In this document: piece after piece, positions 6,043 to 13,367 of the stretch
Layout of the letters: every line of letters begins with the position of its first letter
Numbering within the stretch: position 1 is the first letter of the stretch
From: an uncultured Verrucomicrobiota bacterium
Lineage (GTDB): Bacteria > Verrucomicrobiota > Kiritimatiellia > RFP12 > UBA1067
Direction of reading: 5' to 3'
NCBI GenBank assembly: GCA_945947925.1
Contig: CAMEZU010000021.1
Coordinates: 1 to 15,337 of the forward strand
Length of the DNA stretch: 15,337 nucleotides
Notes under the pieces: model-generated
Databases searched by the model: none
What the model was told of the DNA's origin: nothing
The model's input: only the letters and a program-made list of their open reading frames with translations
Position numbers and translations under genes: made by a program

Positions 6043-7758
6043 ATGCTCAAGGACGTCTACGAGCCGCTCTCGCGCTATCGGGACGAGTTCAGGGCGCGTT
6101 TCGCCGAATTGACGCGCGCCCGTTTCGCCGAGCTGACGAAGGCCTCCGGAATCGACGTGGCGGCCAACCGGCGGCAGGTGGCACTTGTCAGGCGCTTGGC
6201 GTCCGGGCTGGACTCCGCGCGGGCAACCCGGCGCCTGTACGTCTTCCTGCTCGTCCTCGTCTTGCTCGCAGCCCTGTCCGGCCTCGGCGTCCTGTTCGTC
6301 TCCGAGACCCTGAGCGGCGGGGCGATGGCGGCCTGCGTCCTCGTCCTCCTGGGGAGCGTGCCGCTCGGCCTGGGACTCCGGCGCAAGTGCAAGGAGGCCG
6401 GCGCCCTGGTCAGGTCCTTTGAGAAGCGCGTCGCGGAGGGGAAGTCCGTCGCCTGGAATCAGATGGCGGCGTTGAACGGGCTCTATCCCTGGGATGTCAC
6501 CCTGCGGCTGGTGGAGCAGACGGTGCCCCGGCTTTCCTTCGACGCCTACTTCACCTCCCGGCGTCTCGAGGACCTCCGCCGGATCTACGGCTGGGACGAT
6601 GCCTTCAACGAGGGGCGTTCCATCCTCGGCGTCCAGTCGGGCGTCATCAACGGGAATCCCTTTGTCTTCGGCGAGTACCTGGAGATGGAGTGGGGGACGG
6701 AGACGTATACTGGGTCGCTCGTCATCGAGTGGGAGGAGGAGGTCGAGGACGACGAGGGGAACGTCCATACGGAGACGCGCACCCAGACCATCACCGCCTC
6801 GGTCGAGAAGCCCAAGCCCGTCTACTCGCGCCAGAAGTTCGTCGCCTACGGGAACGACGCCGCGCCCGACCTGTCCTTCTCCCGGCTTCCCTCGGGACTG
6901 GAGGAGAAGGGCGTCGTCAACGCCTTGAAGAAGCAATGGCGCCTGAGCCGGCTCAAGGCGCATTCGCGGAACCTGACGGACGACTCGGACTTCACGCTGA
7001 TGAGCAACCACGAGTTCGAGACGTGGTTCCATGCCAAGGACCGGGACAACGAGGTGGAGTTCCGTCTCCTGTACACGGCGCTCGCCCAGACCCAGACGCT
7101 GGCGCTCCTGAAGGACCGCGAGGTCGGCTTCGGCGATGACTTCGCCTTCGTCAAGCAGAAGAAAGTCAACTTCCTCTTTCCGCAACACCTGGCGGATGCG
7201 GTCATCGACGTGGAGGCGGACGCCTTCAGGGACTGGGACTACGACCGGGCTGCGTCGAAGTTCCAGAAGGTCAACGAAAAGTTTTTCAAAGACGTCTATT
7301 TCGCCCTTGCCCCGCTGCTGGCGATTCCGCTCTACCAGCAGACGCGGACGCACGAGGACCTCTGGCGCGGCGTCGTCGGCTCGGAAGCCTGCTCCTTCTG
7401 GGAGCACGAGGTCTCGGCCAACCGGTTCGGCGACGAGGCGTTCAGGCATCCCGACTGCATCACGGAGAGCATCCTCAAGACGGAGCTGGTCGAACGCACG
7501 GACGGCGTCAGCACGGTTGAGGTGACGGCCTGCGGCTACCGCGGAGAAGACCGGCTGGACTACGTGTCCGTCTTCGGCGGCGACGGCGAATGGCACGAGG
7601 TTCCCGTCGAGTGGGTCGAGTATCTGCCGGTGGAACGGACGTCCCCGATGACCGTCGCGGAGGGACGGTCCGCCGGCCCCGGCTCCCCGAAGCGCGGACG
7701 ATGGGCCGGGGCGGCCCTGTTCCGCCGGGAAATCTGGTCGTCGCTCGTACGTGCCTGA
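6043..7758 (+). CDS. Unrecognised 571-residue protein with two membrane segments, LemA neighbour
   Basis: I do not recognise a catalytic family. The protein starts with a charged helical region carrying a tandem RARFAELT repeat (residues 17-32). Two membrane segments follow (about 65-87 and 93-112), then a large soluble part of about 460 residues. That part includes VINGNPFVFGEYLEMEWG (201-218) with a beta-rich EWEEEVEDDEGNVHTETRTQT stretch, and NHEFETWFHAKDRDNEVEF (322-340), and later a region rich in aromatic and charged residues. No Walker, protease or glycosyltransferase motif is visible. The architecture resembles membrane-anchored DUF3137-like proteins, but I hold that loosely. ATG 6043 is chosen for its GAGGGG (6032-6037) 5 bases upstream; the frame is open upstream within lemA. 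A basic C-terminal tail (about 540-571) looks less constrained. A partnership with LemA is inferred from adjacency only. Confidence 0.82.
   Translation: MLKDVYEPLSRYRDEFRARFAELTRARFAELTKASGIDVAANRRQVALVRRLASGLDSARATRRLYVFLLVLVLLAALSGLGVLFVSETLSGGAMAACVLVLLGSVPLGLGLRRKCKEAGALVRSFEKRVAEGKSVAWNQMAALNGLYPWDVTLRLVEQTVPRLSFDAYFTSRRLEDLRRIYGWDDAFNEGRSILGVQSGVINGNPFVFGEYLEMEWGTETYTGSLVIEWEEEVEDDEGNVHTETRTQTITASVEKPKPVYSRQKFVAYGNDAAPDLSFSRLPSGLEEKGVVNALKKQWRLSRLKAHSRNLTDDSDFTLMSNHEFETWFHAKDRDNEVEFRLLYTALAQTQTLALLKDREVGFGDDFAFVKQKKVNFLFPQHLADAVIDVEADAFRDWDYDRAASKFQKVNEKFFKDVYFALAPLLAIPLYQQTRTHEDLWRGVVGSEACSFWEHEVSANRFGDEAFRHPDCITESILKTELVERTDGVSTVEVTACGYRGEDRLDYVSVFGGDGEWHEVPVEWVEYLPVERTSPMTVAEGRSAGPGSPKRGRWAGAALFRREIWSSLVRA
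6091..6138 (+). repeat. Tandem 24-bp coding repeat (RARFAELT twice)
   Basis: Two adjacent 24-base units (6091-6114 and 6115-6138) both encode RARFAELT. They differ at 5 bases and all the differences are silent. The repeat lies in the N-terminal cytoplasmic helix of the two-TM protein. Confidence 0.85.
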
Positions 7759-7780
7759 ATAGGGACGTTTTTGATATAAT
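7751..7780 (+). promoter_or_regulatory. Promoter P2 (extended -10) for the DUF2723 gene and run 2
   Basis: GTTTTTGATATAAT (7767-7780) is identical to the block in P1 and contains a perfect extended -10 (TGA-TATAAT, 7772-7780). GTGCCT at 7751-7756 lies at the same spacing as in P1 and overlaps the last codons of the upstream gene. The expected transcription start, about 7787, leaves only about 7 untranslated bases before the ATG at 7794. No terminator separates the two runs, so readthrough from run 1 is possible. Confidence 0.78.
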
Positions 7781-7793
7781 ACAAGACAATATT

Positions 7794-10700
7794 ATGGCAA
7801 GGTTTTTCTCGAAATACGATTGGGCCGCTTTCTGGGTGGCGACGCTGGTGGCGTTTGGCGTCTATTTCTACACGCTCGGGCCTTCCGTGGGGCTGGAGGA
7901 CTCCGGCGAACTCGCGACCGCGGCCGCGCATCTGGGCGTGCCGCATCCGCCGGGGTATCCGTTCTGGACGTTCTGCAGCTGGATCTTCTGCAAGGTCTTC
8001 TCCTTTGTGACGTACATGGGCCATCCGACGCCGGCGTGGTCGGTGAGCTGCTGTTCGGCGGTCTTCGGCGCGCTGGCGGCCGGGTGCACGGCGATGCTGA
8101 TCAGCCGGTCTGCGCGGGACTTCGTCCTGACGTCCGCTCGGACCGCGTCCTCGCTTTCCGAGACGACGGCGTCCTGGCTCTGCTTCGCCGGCGGCACGGG
8201 CGGCGCGCTTGCGTTCGCCTTCTCGCCGGTCGAGTGGTCGCAGGCGACGATCGTCGAGATCTACTCGCTCAACGCGCTCTTCCTGATGCTCGTCTTCCTC
8301 CTCTCATACCGGTGGATGCGGCAGCCGTCGGACCGCGTCCTCTGGGCGACGGCGTTCGTCTTCGGACTGGGTCTCACGAACTATCAGGTGCTGCTCTTTG
8401 CGATCGTGCCGCTCGCGGTCATCATCATGCTGCGCAACATTCCGATGTTCCGCGACTTTGCGCTCTACCTCGTGCCCGTGCTGCTCACGTACCAGGTGCT
8501 TGACGTCGGCAGCCTCGAGCGGGCCCAGTACGGCATGGAGCGCGACACGATCGCCAAGCACGCGCCGTGCGGCATGTCCGACCTCGAGTACTCCGTGCTG
8601 ACCAACTTCGAGCTGTACAACCTCTACCTGACGAAGCCGAACGAGTTTGCCGACGTGCGCAAGCGCTACGAGTCGGCGATCAAGTACGTTACCGACGAAA
8701 TCGGCCGCTCCTCCTCGCTGGCGAAGGCGGACGAACTGAAGAAGCAGAAGCGCCTCTACGAGTCCGTGCTCCGCCAGATGAAGGAGATCGGGCCGAAGGC
8801 CAAGCAGATCGGCGGCGAGCTGAAGAAGCGCGTGACGGAAGGGAAGCGGCCCGAGCTGAAGACCCGGGCGGACCGCAGTCCCTCGCCTTGGACGACCGTG
8901 CCCGCCGCGCTGCTCGTGATCGGTTCGCTCTTCGCGGCGGTCTGGCTGAAGAGCCGCGACCGCGTCCGTCCGGCGGTTCTCTCGGCAGCCGGAGGCGGCG
9001 GGGCGGGGCTCGCGCTGCTGCTCCTTGGCTCGCTGTTCGCCGGCGAACGGGTCTGGGTCGCGGCGGAGCAGCCGTTCGCGCCGCTCCTCGACCCGCTCTG
9101 CTACGTTGCCGTCGCCGTTGCGGCGGGCGGTTCAGCAATCGCCGCCGTCGTGGCGGCCGTCGACGCGCGCCGCTATCGCGTCGGCCTCATCGCCAGCGCG
9201 GGATGTGCGGCGCTGGCGGCCGTGCTCGCCTGGTTCTTCTCGTCGCCGGACTTCGACCTGGCGCTGGCGTTCGGCTATGCCGGCGAGGACTACGTCTGGG
9301 GCAAATCGACGTTCTTGTTCGCGTCCGTCCTGGCGTTCCTGTTCGCGCTCTCGGCCTTTGTGAAGAAGGGCCTCTGCTACGCGATTCCCGTGGCGGGACT
9401 CCAGGTCGCGGCCTTCATCCTCCTGCGGAACGGCGCGATGAACGGCCTTACGCATCCGTCCACCTGGTGGTTCTGGTGGCCGGTCGCCTGGAACTTCGTC
9501 GTGTTCGCGCTCGTCTGGCTCGTGCTGCCGCACGGCCGTTCGGTCGTCGGCGCGGCGTTCTTCACGCAGCTCGGCGTCTCGTTCTACGCCTACATGCCGC
9601 TCGTGTCGGACTGGCGCAATCCGCCGATGAACTGGGGCTATCCGCGCACCTGGGAGGGCTTCAAGCACGCGATCACGCGCGGCCAGTACGAGCAAATCAA
9701 GGCGGAGCAGTTCGCCACGGCCGAGGCGTTCTGGAATTTCCTCAAGGTCCAGATGGGCCATTACGTCCGCGACGTGAAGCTCCAGTTCACGGACTTCCTC
9801 GTTCTGCTCGCCGGCCTGCCGTTCGCCTGCTGGCACTTCTGCGTCCGCACGGCGCGCCGTCCGTTCGCCGTACGCCTCTTGTGGGTCGGCGCGGCGCTTC
9901 TCGGCGTCTGCCTGGTCAAGGACCTCGTCGGTTGCGTCGTCTCGGGCGAGGGCCTGGGCGGCGTCGCCTTCGACCGCGCGCTGCTGTGGGTCTTCGGCAC
10001 GCTTGCGACCGCCGGCTGCGCGGTCATCGGCGTGAAGCAGTTCGTCTACCGCCCGGCGCTCGCGCTCGGGCGCTACGTCGAGGCCTGCGTCCGTCGCCGC
10101 GAGACGGTCACGCTGGTCGCGCTCGGCGTGCTCGCGGGCGAGATCGTGCTGGTGCCGGCCGTCCTCTGCTGCTGCTTCAACGGCAGCGGCAAGTCGCTGG
10201 CGCTCGCCGCTTCCTGGGTTTTCGCGATGGCCCTGCTGGCGGTCAACTACCGGCTGGTCGCGCGATTCGTCCGCCGGGTGCGGCGCGACGTCGGGTACGT
10301 CGGCTTCGACGCTCGGAACGTCTTCCAGCAGTGGCTCATCTCCTCGGGCGCCTGCTTCCTGATGATGTCGGTGATCCTGCTGGTCCTGGCGAAGGTCGTC
10401 GGCGACGTGCAGGACGGCTTCATCCAGAAGGTGAAGTTCATTTCCTCTCACGCGATGATCGCGATGTGGATCGGCTACGGCCTCGTCGTCGTCGCCGCCG
10501 CGGCCGTCCGGTTCGTGCCGCCGCGCCACCGGAAGTACGCCGTCGGTCCGTTCGTCGTGCTGCTCGTCCTCGTCGGCGCGCTGCCCCCGATCGTCCAGAA
10601 CTACGTCAACGACCGGCTCGTCTTCGAGTTGGGCGGCGCGGAGCAGAACGGACACACCTTCGGCTGGCAGTTCGGCGCCTATCAGCTCGAGGGCGCGAAG

Positions 10701-12329
10701 GCGGTCCGCGAACAGCTCGGGGCCGACGAGGAGCCTCTGCCCGATCCCGAGTGGCCGTCGCCGATGGAGGACCACGCCGTCTTTTTCGGCGGCACCGATG
10801 CGGGCCGCTTCATCCCAACCTACATGATCTATTCCGCGAACTTCCGTCCCGACGTCTACCTCATCACGCAGAACGCGCTCGCCGACGGCACGTATATGGC
10901 CGTCGAGCGCGACCTCTACGGCGACGAGATCTGGATCCCCTCGGGCAGTGACAACGGGCTTGCCTTCGATCGGTTCGTCAGCCGCCTCACGCCCGAAGAG
11001 GAGCGGATGTACGGCGTTGACAAGTCGAACGGCCGCGTGCAGGTCACGGGGGCGAACAGCGTGATGAAGATCAACGAGATCCTCGCGCAGATGATGTTCG
11101 AGAAGAACAGTCCGCGTCACGCGTTCTACGTCGAGGAAAGCTATCCGATTCCGTGGATGTACGACTACCTCCGTCCGCACGGGCTCGTGATGAAGATCGG
11201 ACCGGACAGGACGCCCGACCTCGCCTCCGACGCCCTGTGGCAGGACGTCTCGCGCAAGGACCGCGACTTCTGGGACTGGTACTGCCGCCGCCTGCTGGAC
11301 GACCCGATGTACCGCCGCGACTTCGCCGCGCAGAAGTCCTTCTCCAAGCTCCGCTCCGCCGAGGCCGGGCTCTATCAGCAGAAGTGGCTCGGTCGTTTCG
11401 GCGACGCGTCCGACGCGCCGACGGTCCGCGCGTTCCGCGAGAACTGCCTCCGGGCCTACCGCGAGGCCTGCCTGCTGGCGCCGGTCTCGCCCGAGTCGAC
11501 GTTCCGTGCGATCCGCATGGCGATGATGGATCGTCCGGGCGCCGTCGGACACCGGCAGTGGCTGGAGGCTCATCCGGGCGACTACGAGGGTGCCGAACTC
11601 GCCCGCTGCCGCCTTCCCGACGCGAGCCTCAATGCGATTGAGGAGCTTCTCGACTACATCGACGAACAGGATCCGCACAACCAGCGAACCGCCTCCCACC
11701 GTCCCTACGTGAAGGCCTGGCGCGACCTCGCGGCCTGCGAGCGGGCGTTCCGCGAGGCCGGTTCCGTGCGCGATTCCGCCGCGGCGCTGAAGCTCGGCTT
11801 CGCCTACGCCGACCTGGCGGAGGCGGAAGGGCTCGGCCGGTACGACCTCGCGCCGTTCTTCCGACGCGTGGCGGCCGAACGGATTGTCGGGGCGTATGCG
11901 GCCTGCGGCACGGATGACGAGCTCCTCCGCGCGGCCCGGGTTCTGGTGGACTGTCCGTGGACGGGCGCGCGGACGGCGGGTCCCGAGCGCTCTGGCGCGA
12001 TGTCCCGCCGCTACGGCCAGGCCGTGCTCGACCTCTGCCGCCGCTATATCGCCAGGACCGGTTCGGATCCCGTCAGCGTGGAGGTCCTCCGCCTCAAGGC
12101 CCTGCTGCGGCCGGTGCTGGCCCTCTCCGAGCGCATGACGCCGGACGAGCGCGAATTCTCGAACCAGAGCATGACCATGGCCCTGCAGCTGCTGGCGCGT
12201 CTCGTCGCGGAGAAGGACCGCGAGCGCGAACTCATGTCCTTGTACGCCAAGGACCCTGAGCTCAAGGACATGGTCGACTGGATCAATCAGGCTTCACAAC
12301 ACTTACAAAAAAATCAAAGGGGTCATTGA
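7794..12329 (+). CDS. DUF2723 (TMEM260/GT-C-like) polytopic membrane protein, 1511 aa
   Basis: This very large membrane protein is a predicted sugar transferase of the GT-C type. Mammalian TMEM260, a DUF2723 member, is an O-mannosyltransferase; the bacterial substrate is unknown. The N-terminus has a membrane segment followed by TLGPSVGLEDSGELATAAAH (27-46) and GVPHPPGYP (48-56), the DUF2723 signature; D36/E39 sit where GT-C enzymes carry catalytic acids. Further hallmarks are SPVEWSQATIVEIYSLNALF (144-163) and NPPMNWGYPRTWEGFKHAITR (609-629). Many hydrophobic helices span about 10-930. Two parts stand out: a Lys/Glu-rich amphipathic stretch (about 285-360), and a C-terminal soluble region of about 570 residues (940-1511), helical towards its end. 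ATG 7794 follows promoter P2 closely and starts the first membrane segment; the frame is open upstream only by overlapping the previous gene. No Shine-Dalgarno site is present. The stop lies 2 bases before the ilvE ATG. Confidence 0.92.
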   Translation: MARFFSKYDWAAFWVATLVAFGVYFYTLGPSVGLEDSGELATAAAHLGVPHPPGYPFWTFCSWIFCKVFSFVTYMGHPTPAWSVSCCSAVFGALAAGCTAMLISRSARDFVLTSARTASSLSETTASWLCFAGGTGGALAFAFSPVEWSQATIVEIYSLNALFLMLVFLLSYRWMRQPSDRVLWATAFVFGLGLTNYQVLLFAIVPLAVIIMLRNIPMFRDFALYLVPVLLTYQVLDVGSLERAQYGMERDTIAKHAPCGMSDLEYSVLTNFELYNLYLTKPNEFADVRKRYESAIKYVTDEIGRSSSLAKADELKKQKRLYESVLRQMKEIGPKAKQIGGELKKRVTEGKRPELKTRADRSPSPWTTVPAALLVIGSLFAAVWLKSRDRVRPAVLSAAGGGGAGLALLLLGSLFAGERVWVAAEQPFAPLLDPLCYVAVAVAAGGSAIAAVVAAVDARRYRVGLIASAGCAALAAVLAWFFSSPDFDLALAFGYAGEDYVWGKSTFLFASVLAFLFALSAFVKKGLCYAIPVAGLQVAAFILLRNGAMNGLTHPSTWWFWWPVAWNFVVFALVWLVLPHGRSVVGAAFFTQLGVSFYAYMPLVSDWRNPPMNWGYPRTWEGFKHAITRGQYEQIKAEQFATAEAFWNFLKVQMGHYVRDVKLQFTDFLVLLAGLPFACWHFCVRTARRPFAVRLLWVGAALLGVCLVKDLVGCVVSGEGLGGVAFDRALLWVFGTLATAGCAVIGVKQFVYRPALALGRYVEACVRRRETVTLVALGVLAGEIVLVPAVLCCCFNGSGKSLALAASWVFAMALLAVNYRLVARFVRRVRRDVGYVGFDARNVFQQWLISSGACFLMMSVILLVLAKVVGDVQDGFIQKVKFISSHAMIAMWIGYGLVVVAAAAVRFVPPRHRKYAVGPFVVLLVLVGALPPIVQNYVNDRLVFELGGAEQNGHTFGWQFGAYQLEGAKAVREQLGADEEPLPDPEWPSPMEDHAVFFGGTDAGRFIPTYMIYSANFRPDVYLITQNALADGTYMAVERDLYGDEIWIPSGSDNGLAFDRFVSRLTPEEERMYGVDKSNGRVQVTGANSVMKINEILAQMMFEKNSPRHAFYVEESYPIPWMYDYLRPHGLVMKIGPDRTPDLASDALWQDVSRKDRDFWDWYCRRLLDDPMYRRDFAAQKSFSKLRSAEAGLYQQKWLGRFGDASDAPTVRAFRENCLRAYREACLLAPVSPESTFRAIRMAMMDRPGAVGHRQWLEAHPGDYEGAELARCRLPDASLNAIEELLDYIDEQDPHNQRTASHRPYVKAWRDLAACERAFREAGSVRDSAAALKLGFAYADLAEAEGLGRYDLAPFFRRVAAERIVGAYAACGTDDELLRAARVLVDCPWTGARTAGPERSGAMSRRYGQAVLDLCRRYIARTGSDPVSVEVLRLKALLRPVLALSERMTPDEREFSNQSMTMALQLLARLVAEKDRERELMSLYAKDPELKDMVDWINQASQHLQKNQRGH
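12316..12322 (+). promoter_or_regulatory. Ribosome binding site deciding the ilvE start
   Basis: AAAGGGG lies 9 bases before ATG 12332. An in-frame TTG at 12326 would be only 3 bases away, too close, so the ATG is preferred. The site lies inside the 3' end of the preceding gene. Confidence 0.75.
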
Positions 12330-12331
12330 AA

Positions 12332-13357
12332 ATGCCTAGAACGGACATAGATTGGGCGAAGCTCGGCTTCGGTTTCTCGGACGTGAACTGCCACATTCGC
12401 TGCACGTGGAAGGACGGCAAGTGGGGCGAGTTCGAATTCGTCAAGGATCCCTACATCACGATGCACATCGGCGCGAGCTGCCTCCACTACGGGCAGGAGT
12501 GCTTCGAGGGCATCAAGGCCTTCCGCCAGAAGAACGGCAAGGTCGTGATCTTCCGTCCCGATGAGAACGGCCGCCGCATGGAGCGCACCGCGATCCGCAC
12601 CGTCATGCCGCCGATGCCGGTCGAGCGCTTCGTCGAGGCCTGCGAGAAGGTTGTCGCCGCGAACGAGGAGTTCGTTCCGCCGTACGGTACGGGCGGCTCC
12701 ATGTACCTGCGTCCGCTCCTGATCGGCACGGGCCCGCAGATCGGCGTCGCCCCGGCGAAAGAATACACGTTCATGATTATGGTCATGCCCGTCGGCGCCT
12801 ACTACAAGGGCGGACTCAAGCCCGTGCGCGCCGTCATTCTGGATGACTGGGATCGCGCCGCGCCGCACGGCATGGGCGACGTGAAGGTCGGCGGCAACTA
12901 CGCCGCCTCGCTCTTCGCGCACGAGAAGGCGAAGCACGACGGTTGGCCGGTCGAGCTCTATCTCGACGCGAAGTCACACACCTACGTCGAGGAATTCTCG
13001 ACCTCCAACTTCCTCGGCATCACGAAGGACGGCAAGTACGTCACGCCCGACTCCTGCTCCGTCCTCCCGTCCGTCACCAACCTCTCGCTCCGCGAAGTCG
13101 CGGCCGACCTCGGCATGCCCGTCGAGCGCCGCCCCATTCCGTACGAGGAGATCAAGGACTTCGCCGCCGTCGCCGCACTCGGCACGGCCGTCGTCATCAC
13201 GCCCGTCTGGGAAATCACCCGCGGTGCGGACGTCATCAAGATCTCCGACGAGACCGAGGTTCATCCGACGCTCCTCAAGCTCTACCAGACCGTCCAGGGC
13301 ATCCAGTACGGCGAGATCGAGGACAAGCACGGCTGGTGCCACGAGGTGAAGGTCTGA
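12332..13357 (+). CDS. ilvE: Branched-chain amino acid aminotransferase
   Basis: This PLP-dependent cytosolic enzyme transfers amino groups between glutamate and the 2-oxo acids of leucine, isoleucine and valine. The 341-residue protein has the fold-type IV BCAT pattern of the longer, eukaryote-like subgroup: HYGQECFEGIKAFR (52-65), RPDENGRRMERTA (75-87), YLRPLLIGTGPQIGV (125-139), and GDVKVGGNYAASL (182-194), where K185 is the expected PLP-binding lysine. Further on are VEEFSTSNFLGI (219-230) and LPSVTNLSLREVAADLGMPV (245-264). AAVAALGTAVVITPV (278-292) is the usual C-terminal cofactor-side motif. It starts 2 bases after the DUF2723 stop, so it is read from the same transcript. recJ follows 10 bases downstream. 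No other branched-chain biosynthesis gene is in the window, so whether it acts mainly in synthesis or breakdown cannot be said. Confidence 0.96.
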   Translation: MPRTDIDWAKLGFGFSDVNCHIRCTWKDGKWGEFEFVKDPYITMHIGASCLHYGQECFEGIKAFRQKNGKVVIFRPDENGRRMERTAIRTVMPPMPVERFVEACEKVVAANEEFVPPYGTGGSMYLRPLLIGTGPQIGVAPAKEYTFMIMVMPVGAYYKGGLKPVRAVILDDWDRAAPHGMGDVKVGGNYAASLFAHEKAKHDGWPVELYLDAKSHTYVEEFSTSNFLGITKDGKYVTPDSCSVLPSVTNLSLREVAADLGMPVERRPIPYEEIKDFAAVAALGTAVVITPVWEITRGADVIKISDETEVHPTLLKLYQTVQGIQYGEIEDKHGWCHEVKV

Positions 13358-13361
13358 AAGG
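13357..13361 (+). promoter_or_regulatory. Ribosome binding site supporting the TTG start of recJ
   Basis: AAAGG overlaps the last base of the ilvE stop and lies 6 bases before the TTG at 13368. It makes the non-ATG start credible. Confidence 0.65.
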
Positions 13362-13367
13362 CCGCGC

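Noticed and set aside
7590..7793. Earlier start for the DUF2723 gene
   Set aside because: It would overlap the upstream gene by 169 bases, translate the promoter, and add residues without family similarity.
8567..10951. 794-residue + strand frame inside the DUF2723 gene
   Set aside because: It is dominated by Arg, Ala, Gly and Pro and has no recognisable family; it is a frame-shifted shadow of the real gene.
9132..11699. 855-residue open frame on the minus strand opposite the DUF2723 gene
   Set aside because: It is Arg/Asp/Glu/Val-rich with no domain or membrane segments, as expected for an antisense shadow in GC-rich DNA.
12307..12313. Run of seven A near the end of the DUF2723 gene as a slippage or frameshift site
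   Set aside because: It lies five codons before the stop, where slippage would change little, and no alternative product is evident.
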